DNA from: Nocardia macrotermitis | Lineage (GTDB): Bacteria; Actinomycetota; Actinomycetes; Mycobacteriales; Mycobacteriaceae | DNA: 64,000 bases | Direction: 5' to 3' | Assembly: GCF_009604405.1 (NCBI RefSeq) | Contig: NZ_WEGK01000009.1 | Location: 248,001-312,000 of the forward strand | Shown here: positions 43,627-51,254 of the stretch, piece after piece | Position numbering within the stretch: position 1 is the first letter of the stretch | How the letters are laid out: every line of letters starts with the position of its first letter | Notes under the pieces: generated by a model | What the model was told of the DNA's origin: nothing | Database searches by the model: none | The model's input: the letters and a program-made list of their open reading frames with translations, nothing else | Position numbers and translations under genes: made by a program

Positions 43627-45534
43627 CTACGGTCGCAGCGATTCGAGAATCCGGGCGGCGACCTCGGCGGGGGTGCCGTCGTCGGGAGTGATGACGACCT
43701 CGGCGTGTTCGGGACGCTCGTACGGCGAGTCGATACCCGTGAAATCCCGGATCTCCCCGGCCCGCGCCCGCGCGTACAACCCCTTCGGGTCGCGCCGCTC
43801 ACACACCTCGAGCGGGGTGTCCACGAAGACCTCCCCGAACGGCAGCCCCCGGTCCGCGTGCACCTGCCGCGCCTGCTCCCGCTGCTCGGCGAACGGGCTG
43901 ATCAGCGAAACGATCACCACCACACCGGCATCCGCGAACAGCGCCGCGACCTCGGCGACGCGCCGGATGTTCTCCCGGCGGTCCGCATCGGAGAAACCCA
44001 GATCCGCGTTCAACCCGTGCCGCAGGTTGTCACCGTCGAGCAGATACGCCGGACGACCCGAATTCACCAGTCGCCGTTCCAATTCCACCGCGATGGTGGA
44101 TTTCCCGGAACCCGACAGCCCGGTCAGCCACAGCGTCGCCCCGGCACTGGCCCGTTCCGAACGCTCGACAGCCGAACTGTGCCAGACGATTTCACTACGT
44201 CTCCCGGTCTCGCGCGCGAGGATCATGCCCGCGGCAACCGTCCGGTTGGTGACCTCGTCGATCAGGATGAAACTGCCGGTGCGGCGATTGTCACGGTACG
44301 GATCGAACATCAGCGGCGCCCGGCTGTGCAGCCGCACCCGGCCGATGTCGTTGAGCGCCAGGCTTTCCGCGTCCTCGACCCGGTGCAGGGTGTTCACATC
44401 GAGCCGGTAGTCCAGCTCGTTCACCCGCACCCGCGCGGACTGGGCCGCGGTGCGGATCGTGTACTCCGTGCCCGGCCGCAGCACCGCCTCGTCGTCGAAC
44501 CAGCACACCGTCGCGTCGATCTCCCGATCGATGTGCGGCCGGTTGCCCGGACGCGCGAGCACATCCCCGCGCCCGATGTCGAGTTCGTCCTCCAGCGCCA
44601 GCGAGACGGCCATTCCGGTGAACGCCTCGTCCACCTTCGTCCCGCCCGGACCCCAGATCCGCGCGACCCGGCTGGTCCGCCCGGACGGCAGCACCACGAC
44701 CTCGTCACCCGGTTTGAAGATGCCGCCCGCGATCGTCCCCGCGTAACTGCGCGGCTCGTCCGCTGTATCGTGGGGCATGAGCGGGGGGCCTACGTGGTTA
44801 CGCTCCGCTGCCGCCTCCGGCCCTGACCCGCTCATGCCGCGCGGCCGCAGCACATACTGCACCGGCAGCCGCGCATCGATCAGATTGCGGTCCGAGGCGA
44901 TGTGCACATCCTCGAGATGCGCCAGCAGCGCCGGGCCGCGATACCACGGCATCCGCGTGGACTCCTCGACCACGTTGTCGCCCAGCAGCGCCGACACCGG
45001 GACGAAACTCAGGTCGCCGATGGTCAGTTTCGCGGCGAAATCGGCGAATTCCGAACGGATCTCGTCGAATCGCTGCTGCGCGAAGTCCACCAGATCCATC
45101 TTGTTGACGCACACCACCAGGTGCGGAACCCCCAGCAGCGCAGCGAGAAACGCGTGCCGCCGGGTCTGCTCGACCACGCCCTTACGCGCGTCGATCAGGA
45201 TCAACGCCAGATCCGCGGTGGACGCGCCGGTCACCATGTTCCGGGTGTACTGCACGTGGCCCGGGGTGTCGGCGATGATGAATTTCCTTCGCGGCGTGGC
45301 GAAGTAGCGGTAGGCGACGTCGATCGTGATGCCCTGCTCACGTTCCGCGCGCAGGCCGTCGGTCACCAGCGCCAGATCCGCCGCGCCGTCACCGCGTTGC
45401 GCGCTGACCCGTTCGATGGCAGCGAGCTGATCGCTGAACAGGCTCTTGGAGTCGTACAGCAGGCGGCCGATCAGCGTGGACTTACCGTCGTCGACGCTGC
45501 CCGCGGTCGCCAGGCGTAACAGGTTGCGGCTCAT
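43627..45534 (-). CDS. cysNC: Bifunctional sulfate adenylyltransferase subunit 1 / adenylylsulfate kinase
   Basis: CysN-CysC fusion of 635 aa. The N-terminal GTPase-like CysN has the P-loop SVDDGKSTLIGRLL, DTPGHVQYTRNM and NKMD; the CysC kinase begins at about 455 with WLTGLSGSGKSTIAVELE and continues with DGDNLRHGLN and DPKGLYARAR. With CysD it converts sulfate and ATP to APS and then PAPS. An extra stretch of about 21 residues interrupts the CysN beta-barrel region between VLRPR and DEPRSYAG; it is encoded by a 63-bp element with terminal inverted repeats. Start and cysD stop overlap (TGATG). Confidence 0.94.
   Translation of the reverse strand: MSRNLLRLATAGSVDDGKSTLIGRLLYDSKSLFSDQLAAIERVSAQRGDGAADLALVTDGLRAEREQGITIDVAYRYFATPRRKFIIADTPGHVQYTRNMVTGASTADLALILIDARKGVVEQTRRHAFLAALLGVPHLVVCVNKMDLVDFAQQRFDEIRSEFADFAAKLTIGDLSFVPVSALLGDNVVEESTRMPWYRGPALLAHLEDVHIASDRNLIDARLPVQYVLRPRGMSGSGPEAAAERNHVGPPLMPHDTADEPRSYAGTIAGGIFKPGDEVVVLPSGRTSRVARIWGPGGTKVDEAFTGMAVSLALEDELDIGRGDVLARPGNRPHIDREIDATVCWFDDEAVLRPGTEYTIRTAAQSARVRVNELDYRLDVNTLHRVEDAESLALNDIGRVRLHSRAPLMFDPYRDNRRTGSFILIDEVTNRTVAAGMILARETGRRSEIVWHSSAVERSERASAGATLWLTGLSGSGKSTIAVELERRLVNSGRPAYLLDGDNLRHGLNADLGFSDADRRENIRRVAEVAALFADAGVVVIVSLISPFAEQREQARQVHADRGLPFGEVFVDTPLEVCERRDPKGLYARARAGEIRDFTGIDSPYERPEHAEVVITPDDGTPAEVAARILESLRP
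44775..44837. mobile_element. 63-bp in-frame insertion with 11-bp terminal inverted repeats
   Basis: GCATGAGCGGG (44775-44785) and CCCGCTCATGC (44827-44837) are perfect inverted repeats bounding 63 bp, a multiple of three, inside the cysN part of cysNC. It encodes an Ala/Glu-rich insert (SGSGPEAAAERNHVGPPL) at a loop where CysN proteins usually pass directly from the RP strand to the DE..YAG segment. The form recalls small palindromic elements such as those found in Rickettsia genes. Mobility is inferred; no second copy is seen in this window. Confidence 0.65.
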
Positions 45535-46439
45535 CAGAAGTAGCCCTCTCGCTTACGATCCTCCATGCCGCTCTCGGAGATCCGGTCGTCCGCGCGGGTC
45601 GCACCACGCTCGGTCAATCGGGTGACCGCGGTTTCGGCGATCACCGCGGCCGGATCGGCGGCCTCGCTCTCGACGCATCCGGTGCAGGTCGCATCGCCGA
45701 CGGTCCGGAAGCGCACGGACGTCTCGAACACCGGCTCGTCCGCGCCCGGCGTCAGGAAACGGTTGTCCGCCAGCAACATTCCGTCCCGTTCGAACACCCG
45801 CCGCCGATGCGCGTAGTACAGCGAGGGCAGCTGGACCGCCTCCCGGTCGATGTACTCCCAGATGTCCAGCTCGGTCCAGTTCGACAGCGGGAACACCCGA
45901 ATGTGTTCGCCCGCACGGTGTCTGCCGTTGTACAGGTTCCAGATCTCCGGACGCTGCGCGCGCGGCTCCCACGCGCCGAACTCGTCCCGGAAGCTGAACA
46001 CCCGTTCCTTGGCCCGCGCCTTCTCCTCGTCGCGTCGCGCCCCGCCGAACACCGCGTCGAAGCGGTGCTCGCCGATCGCGCGCAACAGCGTCGTGGTCTG
46101 CAACCGATTGCGGGTCTCGCCCGGACGCTCGCGTACCCGCCCGGCGTCGATATCGTCCTGCACCCGCGCCACCAGCAGCCGGGCCCCGGCCCGCTCGGCG
46201 GCCCGATCGCGGAACTCCAGCACCTCGTCGAAATTGTGCCCGGTGTCGATGTGCAGCAGCGTGAACGGCAGCGGCGCGGGCCAGAACGCCTTGCGCGCCA
46301 CCTCCAGCATCACGGCCGAATCCTTACCGCCGGAGAACAGCAGCACCGGCCGTTCGAAGGTGGCCGCGACCTCGCGGAAGATATGCACCGATTCGGCCTC
46401 CAGGGCCGCCAGATGCGACAGCTCGTATCCCGTGCGCAT
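45534..46439 (-). CDS. cysD: Sulfate adenylyltransferase subunit 2 CysD
   Basis: ATP-pyrophosphatase family protein of 301 aa, the catalytic small subunit of ATP sulfurylase. The PP-loop is LLFSGGKDSAVMLE; LHIDTGHNFDEVLEFRD, GGARRDEEKARAKER and WTELDIWEYI are family blocks. It is the first gene of the sulfation operon and is divergent from the IclR-type gene with about 118 bp between starts. The ATG at 46439 is chosen over 46478 on family length. Confidence 0.94.
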   Translation of the reverse strand: MRTGYELSHLAALEAESVHIFREVAATFERPVLLFSGGKDSAVMLEVARKAFWPAPLPFTLLHIDTGHNFDEVLEFRDRAAERAGARLLVARVQDDIDAGRVRERPGETRNRLQTTTLLRAIGEHRFDAVFGGARRDEEKARAKERVFSFRDEFGAWEPRAQRPEIWNLYNGRHRAGEHIRVFPLSNWTELDIWEYIDREAVQLPSLYYAHRRRVFERDGMLLADNRFLTPGADEPVFETSVRFRTVGDATCTGCVESEAADPAAVIAETAVTRLTERGATRADDRISESGMEDRKREGYF

Positions 46440-46527
46440 CACACTTCTCACCCACTCACCGCGACGGATCGTTCGCACCGCACACCCGGTCGGGCCCGTC
46501 CGCCCGAATACTAACCGGAGTTGCGAT

Positions 46528-46541
46528 GTCGAATATTCGAC
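46528..46541. promoter_or_regulatory. Perfect 14-bp palindrome, candidate IclR operator
   Basis: GTCGAATATTCGAC is fully self-complementary and lies 16 bp before the iclR-type ATG in the intergenic region shared with cysD. A related half-site (TTCGATATT) follows within 20 bp. The A/T-rich core stands out from its surroundings. It is placed to control both the regulator and the sulfation operon. Confidence 0.6.
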
Positions 46542-46557
46542 GCTATCGTTCGATATT

Positions 46558-47505
46558 ATGACACCGACGATAGGCCGGGAGCGGCACGCCGGTCAAGAAC
46601 CTGTTCCAGAAAATGGTTCGCCCGCGCCCGCATCACCCCCCACGCATCGCGTCGTCCAGGTGATCGGGCTGCTGTCCCGGCACGTCGGCGAGCATCTCTC
46701 GCTGGCCCGGATCGTCCGCGAGACGGACCTGTCCCGCGCCACCGCGCACGCCGTGCTCACCCAGCTCACTGCCGACCACTGGACCGTCCGCGACGCCGAC
46801 GGCAACTACGGCCTGGGGCTGGGCCTGCTCACCGTCGCCCGCCGCGCCGAGGCCGCGTTCCCGCTGCGCCGCCTGGCGCTGGCCCCGATCCGGGAGTTCT
46901 CCGCGCGGCAGGGCATCCCGGTGTTCCTCGCCGAGCGCGAGGACGGCGCGATCGCGATCACCGAGGTCGCGGGCACTCCGACGCTGCCGTGGATCCGCCC
47001 CGGCCGCCGCCTCCCGCTCGCGCCGCCGGTGGTCCGCGAATTCCTGGCCTGGGCCCCCGAACCCGACCGCGAGACCTGGCTCGGCCACGCCGACCCGGCC
47101 CATCGGGACCGCCTGATCGCGGTCCTCGAGGCGGTCCGCACCCGCGGCTACTCGGTCGAACGCCTCGCCGACGACTCCGCTCCCATGCTCGAAGCCCTTG
47201 CCGCACTACGCAACTCGCCGGTAACCGACCCCCTGCGCCACCGCCTCGGCGCCATGATCACCGACCTGATCACCATCGATTACCTCCCCGACGAACTCGG
47301 CCCCACCAACGCCGTGGTCACCGTCGCAGCCCCCGTCTTCCTCGGCCCCACCGTCACCGCGGCCGTGGTCGCCTGCCCCGACACTCTCCTGTCCGCCGCC
47401 GAACTCACCACCCTCGGCACCGCCACCCGCGAAGTAGCCGACTCCGTCACCGCCGCCCTACGCCACGACTCCGGCACACCCCCGCCCGCCCTGCCGCGCG
47501 ACTGA
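46558..47505 (+). CDS. IclR family transcriptional regulator
   Basis: A 315-aa regulator with an N-terminal winged helix (VVQVIGLLSRHVGEHLSLAR, then RETDLSRATAHAVLTQL) and a C-terminal IclR effector domain, although the latter is diverged. It is divergent from cysD and probably regulates the cysD-cysNC-DUF1214-SDR-sulfotransferase operon and itself through the palindrome just upstream. The ATG at 46558 gives about 30 residues before the first helix. Confidence 0.86.
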   Translation: MTPTIGRERHAGQEPVPENGSPAPASPPTHRVVQVIGLLSRHVGEHLSLARIVRETDLSRATAHAVLTQLTADHWTVRDADGNYGLGLGLLTVARRAEAAFPLRRLALAPIREFSARQGIPVFLAEREDGAIAITEVAGTPTLPWIRPGRRLPLAPPVVREFLAWAPEPDRETWLGHADPAHRDRLIAVLEAVRTRGYSVERLADDSAPMLEALAALRNSPVTDPLRHRLGAMITDLITIDYLPDELGPTNAVVTVAAPVFLGPTVTAAVVACPDTLLSAAELTTLGTATREVADSVTAALRHDSGTPPPALPRD

Positions 47506-47916
47506 GCCCCGCCGGGTCGACCTGGTCGCTCCCCGGCCCGCCCGCTCGGAACCTCACCCATCACCATGATGGATATCCCAGCGCATCCGCTGATCATGGC
47601 GGCGGTCGATCCCACTGTCGGCCGACAGCGCGCCCACTCGTCCCGGCACCGTGCAACGTCTCGAAGCGAACGGTTCACCACCCGTCCCAGAAGCATCCGG
47701 TGCACCAATTCGCCCGCATGTGATCGCCTGTCACCAGCACCGGTTCCCGTGCCCGTCGCAGAGCCGGAGCGAACCCGCGCACGGGACGTCTAATCTCCTG
47801 TGCCGCACCGGAATCGCACCGATCGTCCCGCCGGCGAAAAATTCATCGGCGAGTCTCGCATCCGCCACACCTTCGGGGCAGACGGGAGGGGTGCAACTGT
47901 GGTTAGCTGTGAGGCC
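47506..47916. other. Intergenic region without recognised features
   Basis: There are 411 bp between the IclR and FAD-oxidoreductase genes. There is a weak CCATCA-CCA-TGATGG palindrome near 47560-47575; otherwise I see no gene, terminator or repeat. Confidence 0.4.
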
Positions 47917-49188
47917 ATGAGCACGTCGCTGGCCGCCCTTCCGGAGGAATATCTACCGCGCGATACCGCGGATGTCGTTCGCACCGTGCGAGATTCACGA
48001 CCGCAACCGTTGACGGTCCGGGGTGGCGAGCGCAGCGTCGACAGCGAGGACGAGCCCGGCCCGCCCGACCGCCGAATCGTGCTGTCGCTGCGCCGGATGA
48101 ACCGGGTGCAGGCCGTGGACGCCGAGGCCCGTCAGGTGCGGGTGCAGGCGGGTGCGCGGCTGTCCGATATCGATCGCACCCTCGCCGCGCACGGCCTGGG
48201 CCTGCCCATCGTCGGTGACCACCGGGAGATCACCGCGGGCGGATTCGCCGCGGTCGGCGGGCTGTCCACCGCCTCGCACCGGTACGGCATGTTCAGCGAC
48301 AACGTCCTCGCACTCGAATACGTCGATCCCGAGGGCCGTTTCGGCACCTGCGGACGCAACCATCACGCCGATCGCTTCCACCGCATCCTCGGCGGCGCGG
48401 GCCGCACCGGCATCATCACCGCGCTCACCCTGCAGGCGGTCGAGGTCGACAAGGACCACACCTGGCTCACCTCCGACGCGCACCGCTTCCTGGACTTCGA
48501 CGGTTTCGTCGAGCACACCATCGCCGCGATCGAACAGCCCGGCGATGCGATGTTGCAGGTCGGCCGCTGGGTCGACACGGCGCCGCTGCGCGTCTCCCGC
48601 CCGGTCGGCACGGGCAACATCCAACTCGGCACGGTGCGTTTCGGCCAGTGGTCCAGCCTGCACCCCACCACCGCGACGACCACCCTGCGCGCCCGCCGCG
48701 AACTCGGTTCCCGCGCCCGCAAATCCCTCGGCGCGATCGCCTCGGCCGCGGGCGGCCGCGCGGGTATGCCGGTCCGCAACGCCGCCGCCGGCGCCCTGAT
48801 GTTCTCCCCGAAGGTGCTCACCCTGCGCGACGCGGAATACCTCGCCGACACCGTGATCAGCACCTCCGAACGCGGACCCGCCTATCGCGCGGCGGTTTTC
48901 GCCCCCCTGTCCACCTACACCGCGGTCTTCCACCGCCTGCACGACCTGTTCTCCGAATACCGCGAACGCAACGAGTGCTTCACCGTCATCTCGGCCCTCA
49001 CCTACGGCGTCCGCTCCCCCTACCTGCACGACCGCACCGGCGAAGACCACGGCTTCATCAGCTTCACCTGCCGCCTCCGCCCCGCCAGCGCCTTCACCGG
49101 CCGCACCGACGCCCTCCGCGAAATCACGCACGCCATCGACGACATCTGCCGCTCCGAACGAGCCCACCGCTACGCCGCCGCCGAATAA
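47917..49188 (+). CDS. FAD-binding oxidoreductase (PCMH-type)
   Basis: A 423-aa flavoprotein of the vanillyl-alcohol oxidase/PCMH superfamily. The N-terminal FAD domain shows VRVQAGARLSDIDRTLAAHG, GDHREITAGGFAAVGGLSTA and GGAGRTGIITALTLQ, the usual pyrophosphate-binding pattern. The C-terminal cap domain is less conserved. Relatives include DprE1 and sterol reductases, but the substrate here is not evident. It sits at the right edge of the accessory block and converges on ctaF, separated by a terminator. Confidence 0.8.
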   Translation: MSTSLAALPEEYLPRDTADVVRTVRDSRPQPLTVRGGERSVDSEDEPGPPDRRIVLSLRRMNRVQAVDAEARQVRVQAGARLSDIDRTLAAHGLGLPIVGDHREITAGGFAAVGGLSTASHRYGMFSDNVLALEYVDPEGRFGTCGRNHHADRFHRILGGAGRTGIITALTLQAVEVDKDHTWLTSDAHRFLDFDGFVEHTIAAIEQPGDAMLQVGRWVDTAPLRVSRPVGTGNIQLGTVRFGQWSSLHPTTATTTLRARRELGSRARKSLGAIASAAGGRAGMPVRNAAAGALMFSPKVLTLRDAEYLADTVISTSERGPAYRAAVFAPLSTYTAVFHRLHDLFSEYRERNECFTVISALTYGVRSPYLHDRTGEDHGFISFTCRLRPASAFTGRTDALREITHAIDDICRSERAHRYAAAE

Positions 49189-49228
49189 CCCCGGATCCGT
49201 CGGCTCTCCGGACCACCCCACACAACGA

Positions 49229-49259
49229 CAACGCCCCGGCCGAAACGGCCGGGGCGTTG
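49229..49259. terminator. Strong bidirectional terminator
   Basis: A 14-bp perfect stem (CAACGCCCCGGCCG against its complement) around an AAA loop lies between the convergent FAD oxidoreductase and ctaF genes. It is followed by TTGATTCATG-type sequence on the right. Confidence 0.88.
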
Positions 49260-49273
49260 ATTCATGTTGGGGC

Positions 49274-49690
49274 TCAGTGCTTCTCGGGGCCGATGTGGTA
49301 CTCGAAGACGAGGCCCGCGGCGGCGGTGAGGACGCAGATGACGCCGATGGCGATCAGCCAGAGTTGGAAGAACGCGAAGCCGATCGCGGTGATGGCGGCG
49401 GCGCCGGCCAGGCTGACGGGCCAGAAGCTACCGGGCGAGAAGAAGCCCAGATCGCCTGCGCCGTCCACGATCTCGGCCTCCTCGTAGTCCTCGGGACGCA
49501 GGTCCAGACGACGGGCGACGAAGCGGAAATAGGTGCCCACGATCAGGGTCAGGCCCGCGGTCAGCACGATCGCGGTGGTGCCTGCCCATTCCACACCGGT
49601 CTCGGACTGCCCGGTGAAGAAGGCGTAGACGACGGCCACGATGATGAAGAACACCGTGAGCAGCTCGAAGATGCGTGCTTCGACCTTCAT
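49274..49690 (-). CDS. ctaF: Cytochrome c oxidase subunit IV CtaF
   Basis: Actinobacterial oxidase subunit IV of 138 aa with four membrane helices (LLTVFFIIVAVVYAFFTG, AIVLTAGLTLIVGTYF, FWPVSLAGAAAITAIGFAFF and LIAIGVICVLTAAAGLVFEY). The loop DYEEAEIVDGAGDLGFFSPG matches the family. It starts 13 nt after the ctaC stop, so the two are one transcript. Confidence 0.93.
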   Translation of the reverse strand: MKVEARIFELLTVFFIIVAVVYAFFTGQSETGVEWAGTTAIVLTAGLTLIVGTYFRFVARRLDLRPEDYEEAEIVDGAGDLGFFSPGSFWPVSLAGAAAITAIGFAFFQLWLIAIGVICVLTAAAGLVFEYHIGPEKH

Positions 49691-49703
49691 ATCAGTTCAG
49701 TCC

Positions 49704-50804
49704 TCAGTTGCTCTGCTGGGCCTCGGACGCCGAACGCAGGGTGCGGTCGGTGTTGAACGGGTGCGTGGACACCGCCACCGGCGACTCACCGATGCTCGCC
49801 AGCGCCTCGGCGTTGGTCTTGCCTGCCTTGCGGGCAGCCATGTACTGGTCGAACTTCTCCGGCGACACCGCGCGGACCTCGAAGTTCATCATCGAGTGGA
49901 ACGTGCCGCACATCTCCGCGCAGCGGCCGACGAACGCGCCTTCCTTCTCGATCTTCGAGATCTGGAAGATGTTGTCGGAGTGGTTCTCCTTCGGATCCGG
50001 CATCACGTCGCGCTTGAACAGGAACTCAGGCACCCAGAAGGAGTGGATGACGTCGGCGGAGGCGAGCTGGAACTCGATGACCCGGTTGGTCGGCAGCACC
50101 AGGACCGGGATCTCGGTGCTGGAACCGACGGTCTCGACCTTGTCGTAGTGCAGGTAGGTGATGTCGTTCTCGGGCAGGCCGTGGTCCGGACCCGGCTGGG
50201 CGTGCCCGTCCTTGCGACGCTCCTTGTACTCGTCGAGGATCTGCTGATCCAGGCCCTGACGGGTGTGGTCGACACCGTCGTACACCTGGCCGTTCTCGTC
50301 GACCTTCTGGTAACCGAACTTCCAGTTCCACTGGAACGCGGTCACATCCACGACCACGTTCGGATTGGACACCTTGTCGTGCACGTAGTTCTGCACGACC
50401 ACGGTGAAGTAGAACAGCACCGCGATGATCACGAACGGAATCGCGGTGTATGTCAGTTCCAGCGGCACGTTGTAGCCGGTCTGGCGGGGGAACTCCGGGG
50501 AGTTCGGCTTCTTGCGGTGGAAGGTGACGGTCCAGAACGTCAGACCCCACACCAGCACACCCATGGCAAGTGCGGCCAGCACCGACCAGGTCCACAGCTC
50601 CCGCATCTTGGTCGCCTGTGGGGTGATACCCGAGGGCCACCCGAACCGCAGCACGGGATTGTCGATCGAGCAGCCGGAAACGGCGATGACAGTGATCCCC
50701 AGGGACACCGCCAGCCCGGCCCGCCGAAGCATGCGGCCCCGTCCGCGGGAGGTAGCGCCCCCGTCGGGCCGCGCCCCTATCGCTTCGCTCGCCTTGTGCG
50801 CCAC
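49704..50804 (-). CDS. ctaC: Cytochrome c oxidase subunit II CtaC
   Basis: Oxidase subunit II of about 366 aa. It has a signal peptide with lipobox VSGC, two membrane helices and an extracytoplasmic CuA domain, with the CuA ligands in GRCAEMCGTFHSMM. The insertion between helix 2 and the CuA site (VDENGQVYDGVDHT) is typical of actinobacteria, where it contacts QcrC. I choose GTG 50804 because AGGAAGG lies 8 nt upstream; TTG 50810 is the longer option. Confidence 0.94.
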   Translation of the reverse strand: MAHKASEAIGARPDGGATSRGRGRMLRRAGLAVSLGITVIAVSGCSIDNPVLRFGWPSGITPQATKMRELWTWSVLAALAMGVLVWGLTFWTVTFHRKKPNSPEFPRQTGYNVPLELTYTAIPFVIIAVLFYFTVVVQNYVHDKVSNPNVVVDVTAFQWNWKFGYQKVDENGQVYDGVDHTRQGLDQQILDEYKERRKDGHAQPGPDHGLPENDITYLHYDKVETVGSSTEIPVLVLPTNRVIEFQLASADVIHSFWVPEFLFKRDVMPDPKENHSDNIFQISKIEKEGAFVGRCAEMCGTFHSMMNFEVRAVSPEKFDQYMAARKAGKTNAEALASIGESPVAVSTHPFNTDRTLRSASEAQQSN

Positions 50805-51254
50805 GCTCAACGCCTTCCTGGTCGTCTATCCGACTCGGCACCGCCGGGCGGGCCGGACGGCACATTTTCAGCACGTTCGAAATCTCACCGGCGGACCTCG
50901 CAAACGCACAGTCCACCTCGGGAGTTCCCGAGTACTACGCAGCGTAGACCAAACCGGGTACCGCGTTGTGCGCGGGTCGGATTCGACACTCCGGAGATCG
51001 GGAGCGGGCTCCGAGGGGGGCGCCACCGGACCTCCGAGATGCCTGATGGCGATGCCCGATCGACGGCCGCCGCGTGCGCCGGATGCACGCTATGGCACCT
51101 CCCCCACAGGATTGCCTGATTCTGCCACCACGTGGCATGACACCGCGCAGGTCCGTACGGCATACTCGGGCACTACAACTCACGTCGCCGTGTGCTGGGG
51201 CCGCTCGTTCGTTCAGGCCCACCCCCCGATCCCGGAAATGAGGTTCCCCACGCC
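50805..51254. promoter_or_regulatory. Divergent ctaC/asnB regulatory region
   Basis: There are 450 bp between ctaC and asnB. It contains the inverted repeat CTCGGGA-GT-TCCCGAG (50917-50932) immediately joined to GAGTACTA (50930-50937). On the ctaC strand this reads CGTAGTACTCGGG, sharing 8- to 10-base words with the region upstream of ctaE. No gene is seen here. Confidence 0.45.
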
